Positions 43,220-51,838 of a DNA stretch of 64,000 bases are shown here, one piece after another. The stretch lies in assembly GCA_964342355.1 (NCBI GenBank), contig CAYFFG010000015.1:1-64000 (forward strand). Direction: 5' to 3'. Source of the DNA: Hirschia sp964342355. Its GTDB lineage: Bacteria > Pseudomonadota > Alphaproteobacteria > Caulobacterales > Hyphomonadaceae. Below the pieces are notes generated by a model. The model was not told where the DNA came from. It saw only the letters and a program-made list of their open reading frames with translations, and searched no databases. The position numbers were made by a program, and so were the translations under genes. Each line of letters begins with the position of its first letter. Positions within the stretch are counted from its first letter, which is position 1.

Positions 43220-44077
43220 TTAGTTGCTTTCGGGCAGTTCTATGAAGTCGTCACTATCCTCGACGAACTCCATCTCAGGTCCGCCGACCGCCATTTCCGC
43301 ATCAACTTCACAGCTTTCAATTTGAACCGTGTCAGGAAAGCGTGTGTTGGCGTCACCGCATGCGCCCATGAAATTTGCGCTGGACAATCCGAACGCACCA
43401 GTGAAGTCAGCGCCCTCAAGTCGTGTCGACGAGAAATCTGTAGAGTTTAGTTCAGCGCCGACAAAATTTGCATCCGTCAGGACTGCGCCTGTGAAGAAAG
43501 ATCCTGAAAGATCAGCGCCGGTAAAATCAGCTTCCGTCAATGTGGCGCCTGATAAGTCCGCGTCTTCCATTTGCACGGATATCGCTTTTGTTTGATGCAA
43601 ACGGGCGCCAGTCAGTCGAACATCGCTCATGCTGGCGTTCATCAACATGGCTTGAGAAAAATCAGCGCCGACTAGCACAGCGCCATAAAGGTTTGCGCCG
43701 GAAAGGTCCGCACCTTTGAAACTCGCGCCAGAGCCTTCAATCTCATTCATTGTCGCGCCGATAAAGCGCGTGTTGGTGAAGTCTGCGCTTGCCAACATGG
43801 CGCGACTGAGCACCGCGCCGGTAAAATCAGCATCCTTAAAGACTGCGCCTGAAGCGATCACGTCCTGCAGAATTGTACGACGAAAATCACTTCTTGGGAA
43901 ACGACCACCGGATAAATGCGCACTTGAAAAATTGCGATCAGACAGGTCACACGCCTCACATACACCGCTGAAACCATGCTGCAAACGAACGACGGCAGGC
44001 TCGTCAGACACAGCATTCGGCGTCAGAATTACGCCGAGTACGGAGAGTAATGTAAGGGGTGTCAAGTTACGTATCAT
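43220..44077 (-). CDS. Secreted pentapeptide-repeat protein, long paralogue
   Basis: A 285-residue exported protein with a signal peptide (LLSVLGVILTPNAVS). About 180 residues of pentapeptide repeats (A(D/N)LXX, e.g. ADLSGANLYGAVLVGADFSQ) form a right-handed quadrilateral helix of several coils. Just before them is a conserved cysteine pair, GVCEACDLSDRNFSS, and a third and fourth Cys lie near the end (MGACGDANTR, QIESCEVDAE). The tail is acidic. A similar but shorter paralogue lies 59 nt upstream on the same strand with the same CEXC element, so they look duplicated. Periplasmic role unknown; DNA-gyrase protection is unlikely for an exported form. Confidence 0.85.
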   Translation of the reverse strand: MIRNLTPLTLLSVLGVILTPNAVSDEPAVVRLQHGFSGVCEACDLSDRNFSSAHLSGGRFPRSDFRRTILQDVIASGAVFKDADFTGAVLSRAMLASADFTNTRFIGATMNEIEGSGASFKGADLSGANLYGAVLVGADFSQAMLMNASMSDVRLTGARLHQTKAISVQMEDADLSGATLTEADFTGADLSGSFFTGAVLTDANFVGAELNSTDFSSTRLEGADFTGAFGLSSANFMGACGDANTRFPDTVQIESCEVDAEMAVGGPEMEFVEDSDDFIELPESN

Positions 44078-44135
44078 GCATTTCGGATATGCCGATTTGT
44101 CCGGTTTGACGACTTAACTTGCAGTAACCTCGAGC

Positions 44136-44636
44136 CTAGTTGTTAAGGCACATCGACGCATCAAGGCCTTTGGGGAATTCAGTGTATTCATCACAATACG
44201 CACCAGCAAGTTGGTCCTTTGTCAGACCTTTTGCCGTTGTAAGATAAGAGCCGGAGATGACAGCGCCGGTTAAATCCGCACCGGTAAGATCAGCACCGCC
44301 AAACCATACACCGACAAGTGTTGCGTCGCGAAGGTTTGCGTTTTTCAGGTTCGCATTGGTCATGCGCGCGCCGTAGAGGTTGGCGACACTTAAGTTTGCG
44401 GATGCCAAATTTGTACGGTCCAGCGTGGAAACTTCCAAATTGGCCTGGCGAAGTCGCGCGCCAGACAAGTCACGGTCCGATAAATCCAGCAAGCCAAACT
44501 CAGCCTGAAACAGATTGCATCCTTCACATGCTTTTGCGCCATCACGCACCGCTTCAATCTGTGCGGCGTTCTGTGCAAAAGCGGGCGCAGAAAGGGCAAA
44601 AAAGGCGAAGAGGAGGGCGATCAGCGTCTTGTGCAT
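44136..44636 (-). CDS. Secreted pentapeptide-repeat protein, short paralogue
   Basis: About 166 residues from ATG 44636, which begins a clean signal peptide (HKTLIALLFAFFALSAPAFA); the frame opens earlier at 44681. The mature part starts with KACEGCNLFQAEFGLLDLSD, equivalent to the CEAC element of the neighbouring protein, then about 70 residues of pentapeptide repeats (LSGARLRQANLEVSTLDRTN and on), and a Cys-containing tail (GAYCDEYTEFPKG). The two genes are adjacent and co-directional with 58 nt between. Together they look like a small exported scaffold module. No partner enzyme is recognisable. Confidence 0.83.
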   Translation of the reverse strand: MHKTLIALLFAFFALSAPAFAQNAAQIEAVRDGAKACEGCNLFQAEFGLLDLSDRDLSGARLRQANLEVSTLDRTNLASANLSVANLYGARMTNANLKNANLRDATLVGVWFGGADLTGADLTGAVISGSYLTTAKGLTKDQLAGAYCDEYTEFPKGLDASMCLNN

Positions 44637-44727
44637 GGAATGTGTCGCAGTTCTGGTCTTGGTTGAGGCATCTAACCCCATGACTGCAAAACCTGCGCCA
44701 CATTCCCTAAAGACGCGAATTTACGCG

Positions 44728-47193
44728 CTATGCAATCTGAACAGTTGCGCCACAAGCGTCGCACAGCGCCACACCATCATCTTCAACCAAAGTGAAGTGT
44801 CCGCAGTTTGGACACGCATCGCCCAGATAGCTTGGTTCTTCATCCATAGCGTCTTCTGGTTCAAAGCGAGACGAGATCGCAGGCGTGTTCTTATCGTCTG
44901 GTCCGTCATCTTCGCGCGGAGTGTTCTTGGCGTCGAAGAAGATGATGTTGTCCGGAATGGCGCCGCGGCTAAAACCTTTTGAAATCAGACGCGCAGCTTC
45001 GTGTGGTGTGGGGGCGGATTTGCGTGTGGTGTCAGCTTCGCCCTTACCAAGCCCGTCAGAAGACAGATTGTCCATTTCCGCCAGATCTTCACGCTCCAGA
45101 TAGGAAACGGCCAGCTCGCGGAAAATATAGTCCAGAATCGACGTGGCGGATCGGATCGAATCATTGCCTGTCACTTCGCCTGCCGGCTCAAACCTTGTGA
45201 ACACAAACGCATCGACAAATTCTTCCAGCGGCACGCCGTATTGCAGCCCAATAGAAATCGCGATGGCGAAATTGTTCATGAGCGAACGGAAAGCGGCGCC
45301 TTCCTTGTGCATGTCGATGAAAATCTCACCCAGCTCGCCGTTTTCAAATTCGCCGGTATGAAGATAGACTTTGTGGCCACCTACAGTGGATTTCTGGATG
45401 TAGCCTTTGCGCCGATCCGGCAGGCGTTTACGCTGGGCGTCGGAATATTCGGGCGCCTGAATGTGGCTAGGCACTTTGCTGGGCTGGTGATGCGGCTCAA
45501 TGGTTTGAGATTGCACAAACGCTGGTGGCGTGTGCGCGCGGCGTTCAGCTTCGGCTAGGCGGTCCAGAATGATCGGATCAATCTGCGGCTTGGATGGCTC
45601 CAGGCGCAAACCGATTCGGTTTTTCACAGCGCCTTCATAGCACACGCTCAGAACGCCATTTTTCAACACGCCGTCTTCTTGCACAGGCACAGTCAAAACG
45701 ATCGGGGCAGGACTTGCTTCGCGGATACAGCCGGCAAAGGCGACACAATCATCCACCTTCATATCACTTGCTCGACGCAAGATGACCGCCAACGGCGATT
45801 TGGGGTCGGATACGGGACGTCTGCGCCCTTGGATGGTTGCGCGTGCGTCTTCAATTTCACGTCCTGAAATTCCCAGTGTGCGTAAAAGTGATTCGCCATC
45901 TGTTTCGAACGCTTCAGGCGCAAGCCCTAGACGTTTTTTGATGACTTCATCGCCAACAACCCAGCGGGAAAACACGCTTTTAAGCGGCAAGCCATCGCGC
46001 AGGGCCTGTTCGACACGATCTAACGCTTCTTCGGTCAGGCCACGCTCGGCGAGGCGATTACGTTCCAGTCCGTCAATCTGATCCAGCATTCGCGCGCCAA
46101 GCACCCGCAGCGCCACATCCTGACGCTGGCTTTCATTGGCGGCGACGTTGAGCGCAAGTCCTGTGCAGCGCGCAAACACGTTTTCTTCTTCATCGCGGCT
46201 GGAGATAAGAGTCTGGACCGGATCAGCGCCGACGCTTTCAGCGCCAAGCCAGGACACCACTTGGGGCATGGGGCGCTCAAAAGAGAGCGTCATGCTGGCG
46301 GTTTCATCTTCTGTTTCGCATGCAGACCGCAGCGCGGAAACGATGTCGCGTGCGCGCTTGCGACCTTCATCGGAAGCGTAGGCTAACCCTTCGGACATAA
46401 TGCTGGCGGCAAGACCGGTCACAATGACAACCGCATCCGGCGCAAGTGCGCGTAACTCTGCAAGATCAGCGGCAATAGCGTCTTCATTCAGTCCCTTGCC
46501 GTCGCAATATGCGCCAAGATTGAGAACGGCCGCGGGTGTGTCAGCGCTTGGGCGTTCTTTGTTTTCCGGCGCGATATGCAATCCGAGGCGCAATCCGTTC
46601 AAACGCTCTGTCGCCCGCGTCAGGCGATCTGTGTTGGCGTCATCCCAGTCAGAGACAGAGATATGAACGGCGCTTGTTTGCGCGGATGTGGCGGCTTGTT
46701 TGCGCAGGGCGCTAGCGGCGGCGCGCGCACCGCCTGGCGTTGAAATGGCAATTTCAAGAAGATCAGCATCAGCTCCACAGCGCAGCGCATCAGTGAGCGC
46801 ATCTTCTGTCGGCAGACCATTTTCGTCGGTGTCGATCGTCAGGCCTTCCAGAGCGTCAGCGAGCGACACAAATCCCTGTGACGTGGCCAAGCGGGCGGCG
46901 GCTGTGGATGCGGCTTCGCAGATTGCCGCTTCAGCTGCGCTGGATGAAAGGGATGACCCGGTCTTTGCGATCACAAGGCTGCCATAAGGCGCGATTGGCG
47001 ACAGGCGTTCTTTGCTGTGCGCATTGGTCAGCGCAGTCTTGGTTTTGCGCGCAACGCCCGTTTCAGCCAACGCACTTAGATAGGATGACGCGCTTTGAGG
47101 CGTGTTTTCCTCGGCTTTTTCAAGCCATAACTCTCCTGCTTCCATGAGGAAGCTAAGTCGTTGAGTCGCCGATTTGGTCCTGCGCTGCGCCAT
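44728..47193 (-). CDS. Class II ribonucleotide-reductase-derived TSCPD protein lacking the catalytic core
   Basis: An 821-residue protein. Residues about 591-706 match the C-terminal TSCPD domain of alphaproteobacterial B12-dependent ribonucleotide reductase almost word for word: LPDRRKGYIQKSTVGGHKVY, GEIFIDMHKEGAAFRSLMNN and TSILDYIFRELAVSYLE. A zinc ribbon (CPNC, CDAC) closes the protein, as in NrdJ. A mid-protein stretch, GLAYASDEGRKRARDIV, and another, PLKSVFSRWVVGDEVIKKRL, recall core and linker parts of NrdJ. But no NPCGE, no active-site cysteine trio and no catalytic loop can be found, and NrdJ is normally about 1200 residues. It is therefore a likely pseudoenzyme. It sits upstream of NDUFA12, where I recall NrdJ lying in related genomes. 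Confidence 0.75.
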   Translation of the reverse strand: MAQRRTKSATQRLSFLMEAGELWLEKAEENTPQSASSYLSALAETGVARKTKTALTNAHSKERLSPIAPYGSLVIAKTGSSLSSSAAEAAICEAASTAAARLATSQGFVSLADALEGLTIDTDENGLPTEDALTDALRCGADADLLEIAISTPGGARAAASALRKQAATSAQTSAVHISVSDWDDANTDRLTRATERLNGLRLGLHIAPENKERPSADTPAAVLNLGAYCDGKGLNEDAIAADLAELRALAPDAVVIVTGLAASIMSEGLAYASDEGRKRARDIVSALRSACETEDETASMTLSFERPMPQVVSWLGAESVGADPVQTLISSRDEEENVFARCTGLALNVAANESQRQDVALRVLGARMLDQIDGLERNRLAERGLTEEALDRVEQALRDGLPLKSVFSRWVVGDEVIKKRLGLAPEAFETDGESLLRTLGISGREIEDARATIQGRRRPVSDPKSPLAVILRRASDMKVDDCVAFAGCIREASPAPIVLTVPVQEDGVLKNGVLSVCYEGAVKNRIGLRLEPSKPQIDPIILDRLAEAERRAHTPPAFVQSQTIEPHHQPSKVPSHIQAPEYSDAQRKRLPDRRKGYIQKSTVGGHKVYLHTGEFENGELGEIFIDMHKEGAAFRSLMNNFAIAISIGLQYGVPLEEFVDAFVFTRFEPAGEVTGNDSIRSATSILDYIFRELAVSYLEREDLAEMDNLSSDGLGKGEADTTRKSAPTPHEAARLISKGFSRGAIPDNIIFFDAKNTPREDDGPDDKNTPAISSRFEPEDAMDEEPSYLGDACPNCGHFTLVEDDGVALCDACGATVQIA

Positions 47194-47385
47194 TTACGGG
47201 TCTCCTGTTTATGATTAATTGTGAGGAAAGCCGTGGTTCAATGCAATAGATCTGGTAGGCGAATGATATTTTTCCCACAAGATTTTGGATTAATTAGGGT
47301 TCATGCGGGGTGCGCGCATGTTGCCGCTGGACCCGAGACGATCTTCGCGCCATATTCCGCGCAATTCTCGTATTAGGAGCGCTAA

Positions 47386-47775
47386 ATGTCAGTTATCGGT
47401 TGGTGGAAGAACGCCACTGTTGGAACCCGCTTTGACATCAACCGCCGCGCCGTGCTGGTGGGCGAAGACGAATGGGGCAATAAATTCTTCGAAGAAAAAA
47501 AGCCCAGTCTTGAAAACCGCAAACGCCGTTACGTTATTTACAAGGGACCGGCTGAGCCTTCTCGCATCTCTGCGGACTGGCATGGTTGGCTTCACCACAC
47601 TTTTGACAAACCGCCAACGGAAGATCCGTTGCAGAAAAAGGCGTACGAAACTCCGCACCAGCCAAACCTGACCGGAACTTTACTGGCCTACAAGCCGAAA
47701 GGCAGCTTGTGGCGTCGTGAGGAAGAACGGACAAAAACGGCCGCGGACTACGAGGCATGGGATCCGGATGCGTGA
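47386..47775 (+). CDS. Complex I accessory subunit NDUFA12 (B17.2-like)
   Basis: A 129-residue soluble protein of the NDUFA12 family, an accessory subunit on the peripheral arm of respiratory complex I shared by mitochondria and Alphaproteobacteria. It shows WWKNATVGTRFDINRRAVLV, VGEDEWGNKFFEEK and RRYVIYKGPAEPSRISADWH, followed by the family's closing HHTFDKPPTEDPL. RBS AGGAG is 6 bases before the ATG. Its last 8 bases overlap the mlaD-like gene. This protein alone is strong evidence for an alphaproteobacterial source. Confidence 0.95.
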   Translation: MSVIGWWKNATVGTRFDINRRAVLVGEDEWGNKFFEEKKPSLENRKRRYVIYKGPAEPSRISADWHGWLHHTFDKPPTEDPLQKKAYETPHQPNLTGTLLAYKPKGSLWRREEERTKTAADYEAWDPDA

Positions 47776-48283
47776 TTCAATTTTTGAAACAATAATCGGC
47801 GCGGCAGTTGTTGTCGTCGCTGTTACATTTCTTTGGTTTTCACTCCAGCGGGCTGAAGCTGGCGGCGGATCAGGCAGTTATGAGCTGAAAGCTCAGTTCA
47901 CAGGTCCAATCAATGGCGTCACGCCTGGAACGGATGTGCGCCTCATGGGCGTTAAGGTTGGTGTGGTCACCGACGTGACGCTCGACAAGCAACGCCTTGT
48001 GCCTGTGGTGTCCCTGAGCGTTGAGAACGGCATTGAGCTGGACGAAGACACAACCGCCAAGATCGCATCGGACGGTTTTCTTTCCGGTCCGCACCTTGCG
48101 CTCCTTCCAGGCGGCGGTTTTGACATGCTTCAACCAGGTGATGAAATTCTTTACACCAGCGGGTCTGTCGAACTGGGCCCATTGTTGACAGAATTCGCCA
48201 CTACAATTGATGGGCGTTTGAAGGATATTTCCGAAGCGATCAGCACAGGAAATGAGCTTCAACAGGCGCAAGCACAACAATAA
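47768..48283 (+). CDS. mlaD: MlaD-family lipid transport substrate-binding protein
   Basis: About 171 residues from ATG 47768, overlapping the NDUFA12 stop. A single N-terminal membrane anchor (IIGAAVVVVAVTFLWFSL) is followed by one MCE domain: YELKAQFTGPINGVTPGTDV, RLMGVKVGVVTDVTL and DGFLSGPHLALLPGG. MlaD hexamers bind phospholipid at the periplasmic face of the MlaFEDB transporter that keeps outer-membrane asymmetry. In this class the gene often follows NDUFA12 away from the rest of mla, as here. The Gln/Ala-rich tail (LQQAQAQQ) is short. Confidence 0.9.
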   Translation: MRDSIFETIIGAAVVVVAVTFLWFSLQRAEAGGGSGSYELKAQFTGPINGVTPGTDVRLMGVKVGVVTDVTLDKQRLVPVVSLSVENGIELDEDTTAKIASDGFLSGPHLALLPGGGFDMLQPGDEILYTSGSVELGPLLTEFATTIDGRLKDISEAISTGNELQQAQAQQ

Positions 48284-48325
48284 CACCGCCCGTAACACCT
48301 CCAGCAACACAAGCGGGGACTTGCC

Positions 48326-48853
48326 ATGAAGACATCATGTAAGACCGGCCTGATCACAGCCATGATCGGCGCAGCTTGTCTAAGCGCCGCGCCGGCTGCA
48401 TTTGCGCTGAACCCGCACCCAGGCGCGAAACTTCGCGCACTGGAAAAAATCACGGGTGAGGCGACTGATATCGAAGTGGAATCTGGAGAGACAGTTGCAT
48501 TTGGCGGCATTATGTTGACCGTTCGAGCCTGTTACCAGTCTCCGCCAGAAGAGCAGCCTCCTGAATCAGCTGCTTACATTGAGGTTATCTCTTCAGCTGT
48601 TAATCCCAAAACGGGATCAGCTGCTGACAAGGACCCGCGCCTTTTTGCAGGTTGGATGTTTGCATCTTCCCCCGGCCGAAACGCGTTAGAGCACTCGCTT
48701 TACGATGTCTGGGTGATCAGCTGTACGGCTCTACCGCCGGTCATCGAAGAACCTTTGGTGGAAGGGGAGGATTCCGAATCTGAAGACGGATCGCCGGAAA
48801 CTGAGCTATCGCCATCTGATGGTGGGCTACCGGACGCTGCGCCAACCGAATAG
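48326..48853 (+). CDS. Secreted DUF2155 protein
   Basis: A 175-residue protein with a signal peptide (about residues 1-27, ending AFA). The DUF2155 core is LRALEKITGEATDIEVESGE, FGGIMLTVRACYQSPPEEQP, AYIEVISS, LFAGWMFASSPGRNALEHSL and YDVWVISC. The family is widespread in Alphaproteobacteria, next to mlaD and aat as here; its function is unknown and an envelope role is assumed. A 45-residue Ser/Glu/Pro tail follows. The last 154 bp overlap the antisense aat gene, and the conserved DVWVISC codons lie directly opposite the codons for the conserved end of aat. Confidence 0.88.
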   Translation: MKTSCKTGLITAMIGAACLSAAPAAFALNPHPGAKLRALEKITGEATDIEVESGETVAFGGIMLTVRACYQSPPEEQPPESAAYIEVISSAVNPKTGSAADKDPRLFAGWMFASSPGRNALEHSLYDVWVISCTALPPVIEEPLVEGEDSESEDGSPETELSPSDGGLPDAAPTE

Positions 48854-49443
48854 AAATTGGCTTTGACTTCCAATGCCTCGGCAAGTTTTTCCTGAAATGT
48901 GTCACGCGACATTTCCACAGCGCCTAAGCTGGCGAGGTGGCTTGTCATGAATTGCGTGTCGAGCAGTTTGTAACCGCCTGCGATAAGTCGGGCGACAAGA
49001 TGTGTCAGTGCGACTTTGGAGGCGTTGCTCACGCGCGAGAACATGCTCTCGCCAAAGAAAGCGCCTCCAAGAGACACCCCATAAAGCCCACCTACCAGCA
49101 CGTCACCCTGCCAGCATTCAACACTGTGCGCATGGCCACGCCGATGCAGTTGAGCATAAAGGTTCACAATCGGCGTGTTGATCCACGTAGACGGACGTTC
49201 TGGTGTCGGCTCGGCGCATGCTTCCATCACGGTTGTGAAACAAGTGTCGACTGTGACTTTGAACCTGTCACTGCGCACGATTTTCTTTAAAGAACGGGAG
49301 AGGTGAAAGCCGTCTAGCGGTATTACGCCGCGCACATCAGGATCGACAATAAAGATACGCGAATCATCTGCGTCCTCCCCCATGGGGAAGACGCCTTCGC
49401 GGTAGCAATCAAGCAATTCGTCAGGGCCGAATCCTGAACTCAT
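48700..49443 (-). CDS. aat: Leucyl/phenylalanyl-tRNA-protein transferase
   Basis: Adds Leu or Phe to N-terminal Arg/Lys of proteins, tagging them for ClpAP (N-degron pathway). The 247 residues include GPDELLDCYREGVFPMGED, RSLKKIVRSDRFKVTVD, STWINTPIVNLYAQLHRRGH, SVECWQGDVLVGGLYGVSLG and FFGESMFSRVSNASKVAL, all typical. After the usual end (EVKANFYSVG) there is a Ser/Asp-rich spacer of about 35 residues, then the conserved-looking close VQLITQTS. That spacer and close are antisense to the DUF2155 tail. accC lies 8 nt upstream in the same direction. Confidence 0.94.
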   Translation of the reverse strand: MSSGFGPDELLDCYREGVFPMGEDADDSRIFIVDPDVRGVIPLDGFHLSRSLKKIVRSDRFKVTVDTCFTTVMEACAEPTPERPSTWINTPIVNLYAQLHRRGHAHSVECWQGDVLVGGLYGVSLGGAFFGESMFSRVSNASKVALTHLVARLIAGGYKLLDTQFMTSHLASLGAVEMSRDTFQEKLAEALEVKANFYSVGAASGSPPSDGDSSVSGDPSSDSESSPSTKGSSMTGGRAVQLITQTS

Positions 49444-49450
49444 AGTCTCA

Positions 49451-50794
49451 TCATTTGTTGGAAGCTAAGAAGCCTTCCAGCCAATGAATATCATATTCGC
49501 CTTTGGCCACGTCCTCATTTGTCACGAGGCGGCGGTGAAGTGGCAGAGTTGTCTCCACACCCGACACAACCATTTCATCCAGAGCGCGTTTCAAACGCAG
49601 CAGACATTCCTCACGATTCATCCCGTGCACGATCAGTTTTCCGATCAGGGAGTCATAATGAGGGGGAATGGAATAGCCCGTATACATTGCCGAATCGAGG
49701 CGCACGCCAAGTCCGCCAGGTGCGTGGAATTCGCTGATTTTACCTGGAGATGGCGTGAAAGTCACAGGATGTTCGGCGTTGACGCGGCACTCGATCGCAT
49801 GTCCAAGGAACTGAACATCCTTCTGTTTGAAGGACAGTTTCTCGCCATCCGCAATCCGGATCTGTTCGCGTACAAGGTCGACGCGCGTAATCATTTCCGT
49901 CACCGGGTGTTCCACCTGAAGACGTGTGTTCATTTCGATGAAATAGAACTCGCCGTCTTCGTAAAGGAATTCGATCGTCCCAACGCCGCGATAGCCGAGC
50001 TTTTTGATCGACGCACAGACTTTTTTACCGATATCAGCACGTTGTTCTGCGGAAAGGATCGGCGAAGGAGCCTCTTCAAACACTTTCTGGTGGCGACGCT
50101 GCAAGGAACAGTCGCGCTCACCTAAGTGAACAACGTTGCCGTGTGTGTCGGCGATAACTTGAATTTCAATGTGACGCGGCTTTTTGAGGTATTTTTCCAG
50201 GTAGACAGCATCGTCGCCAAAAGCAGCTTTTGCTTCAGTTCGGGCGGTCTTAAAAGCAACTTCAATGTCGTGTTCGGTTTCAGCAACCTTCATACCGCGG
50301 CCACCGCCACCGGAGGCTGCTTTCACGAGCACAGGATAGCCGATGTCTTTGGCGATACGCTTGGCGTCTTCAACTGTTGCGACCCCGCCGTCAGAACCGG
50401 GCACACATGGCACGCCAGTACGGATCATGGCGTCTTTTGCGGCGATCTTGTCGCCCATCAGACGGATGTGATCTGCAGTCGGGCCAATAAATGCGATACC
50501 GTGAGCTTCAACGATTTCAGCAAATTTAGCGTTTTCCGACAGGAAACCGTATCCGGGGTGGATACCGGTTGCGCCAGTGATCTCAGCAGCCGCCATGATG
50601 GCCGGAATGTTGAGGTATGACTGGGAAGAGGGCGCAGGGCCGATACAGACGCTTTCGTCCGCCAGACGCACATGCATTGCGTCCTTATCGGCTTCAGAGT
50701 GGATAGCCACAGTCTGAATGCCCATTTCCTTACATGCGCGGTGGATGCGTAGAGCGATCTCACCGCGGTTAGCTATGAGGACTTTGTCGATCAT
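49451..50794 (-). CDS. accC: Acetyl-CoA carboxylase, biotin carboxylase subunit
   Basis: ATP-grasp enzyme that carboxylates biotin on AccB, first half of malonyl-CoA synthesis. The 447 residues begin with IDKVLIANRGEIALRIHRAC. The glycine-rich lid is KAASGGGGRGMKVAE, with EIQVIADTHGNVVHLGERDC and the core EMNTRLQVEHPVTEM following. Everything expected is in place. It follows accB by 8 nt and precedes aat, forming aroQ-accB-accC-aat leftward, the order usual in this class. Confidence 0.98.
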   Translation of the reverse strand: MIDKVLIANRGEIALRIHRACKEMGIQTVAIHSEADKDAMHVRLADESVCIGPAPSSQSYLNIPAIMAAAEITGATGIHPGYGFLSENAKFAEIVEAHGIAFIGPTADHIRLMGDKIAAKDAMIRTGVPCVPGSDGGVATVEDAKRIAKDIGYPVLVKAASGGGGRGMKVAETEHDIEVAFKTARTEAKAAFGDDAVYLEKYLKKPRHIEIQVIADTHGNVVHLGERDCSLQRRHQKVFEEAPSPILSAEQRADIGKKVCASIKKLGYRGVGTIEFLYEDGEFYFIEMNTRLQVEHPVTEMITRVDLVREQIRIADGEKLSFKQKDVQFLGHAIECRVNAEHPVTFTPSPGKISEFHAPGGLGVRLDSAMYTGYSIPPHYDSLIGKLIVHGMNREECLLRLKRALDEMVVSGVETTLPLHRRLVTNEDVAKGEYDIHWLEGFLASNK

Positions 50795-50802
50795 TGTTCC
50801 GC

Positions 50803-51279
50803 CTATTCAATGATGATGAGCGGTTCGCCGTACTCAACAGGTTGCGCGTCGTCGACAAAGATTTCTTTTACCGTGCCGCTGACATGCGCTGAGACTGGGT
50901 TGAAGGTTTTCATGGCTTCTACGAGAAGCAAAGTTTGGCCTTCTTTGACCTTGTCGCCAACGCTGATGAAGTTCGCCGCACCAGGCTCTGGCGCCATGTA
51001 AGCTGTTCCGACCATAGGCGATTTAACCGCACCAGGGTGGTTTGTTGGCGCTGCTGCTGGAGCTGCTTCAACAGCGGTTGGCGCTGCTGCGACGGGAGCG
51101 GGCGCTGCCGCCATCGGCGCTGCCGCGGCGGTATAAGACACAGGAGCAGGTTCCGGCATAGATACGCGGATACGCAGATCACCATGTTCTATTTCGATTT
51201 CGCCCAGCTTGCCTTCGGTCAGGATGGCGGCAAGCTCTCGGATAAGCCCGGTATCCAGCTTGTCGTTATTGTCAGCCAT
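50803..51279 (-). CDS. accB: Acetyl-CoA carboxylase biotin carboxyl carrier protein
   Basis: Carries biotin between the carboxylase and transferase of acetyl-CoA carboxylase. The 158 residues have an N-terminal helix (IRELAAILTEGKLGEIEIEH), an Ala/Pro-rich swinging linker (about residues 47-80) and the biotinyl domain with the acceptor lysine in LLVEAMKTFNPV, followed by the thumb and close (GEPLIIIE). AccB of this class commonly has EAMKTFN in place of EAMKMMN. Its start overlaps the aroQ end by 8 nt. Confidence 0.97.
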   Translation of the reverse strand: MADNNDKLDTGLIRELAAILTEGKLGEIEIEHGDLRIRVSMPEPAPVSYTAAAAPMAAAPAPVAAAPTAVEAAPAAAPTNHPGAVKSPMVGTAYMAPEPGAANFISVGDKVKEGQTLLLVEAMKTFNPVSAHVSGTVKEIFVDDAQPVEYGEPLIIIE

Positions 51280-51730
51280 TTTTCTTGCTCCGTTTTTGAA
51301 CGAGCGAAACAGCCGCCTCTACGCTAAGGCGGTAACCGGCTGAACCAAAGCCGGCGATAACGCCATTTGCACATGGGGCGATGTAGCTCTTGTCGCGGAA
51401 GTCCTCGCGTGAACTTGGGTTGCTCAGATGCAACTCGATTATGGGAATCGTCAATGTTTTTAATGCGTCATGCAACGCAATAGAGGTATGCGTGTATGCG
51501 GCGGCGTTGATGATAAGCGCGTCAGCTTTCGTGCGGGCTTCCTGGATCCAGTCAACCAACTCGCCTTCGTGATTGGTTTGACGGAAAACAACGCTCTCAC
51601 CGAGCGCCTTGGCGGCGTCCGTCGATATCGTCTCCAGATCTTTAAGCGTATCCGTACCGTAAATCTCTGGCTCGCGTTCGCCCAGAAGATTAAGGTTCGG
51701 ACCGTTCAGACAGTACAGAATCAGACTCAT
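51272..51730 (-). CDS. aroQ: 3-dehydroquinate dehydratase, type II
   Basis: Third enzyme of the shikimate pathway, cytosolic dodecamer. The 152 residues show the family start YCLNGPNLNLLGEREPEIYG with the catalytic Arg/Tyr region, FRQTNHEGELVDWIQEA, INAAAYTHTSIALHDAL and ELHLSNPSSREDFRDKSYIA with the catalytic His. The gene leads the leftward aroQ-accB-accC-aat series and is divergent from thiS. Nothing unusual. Confidence 0.97.
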   Translation of the reverse strand: MSLILYCLNGPNLNLLGEREPEIYGTDTLKDLETISTDAAKALGESVVFRQTNHEGELVDWIQEARTKADALIINAAAYTHTSIALHDALKTLTIPIIELHLSNPSSREDFRDKSYIAPCANGVIAGFGSAGYRLSVEAAVSLVQKRSKKNG

Positions 51731-51838
51731 TGCGTCCTCTTTAGACCAAGAGTACTTGCAAGCCGCGCTAGACGACGCAAGTCTTGTATGGGTGCAAAGA
51801 CACGATTTCGCGCAAAAACGAAAGGGCGTTTACATAAA

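Noticed and set aside
51470..51838. Long N-terminal extension of ThiS
   Set aside because: The frame is open but antisense to aroQ; ThiS is a 66-residue family and ATG 51839 fits exactly.
51731..51838. TPP riboswitch before thiS
   Set aside because: I looked for the conserved THI-box core (CTGAGA and ACCTGA segments) and found neither; the gap is also short.
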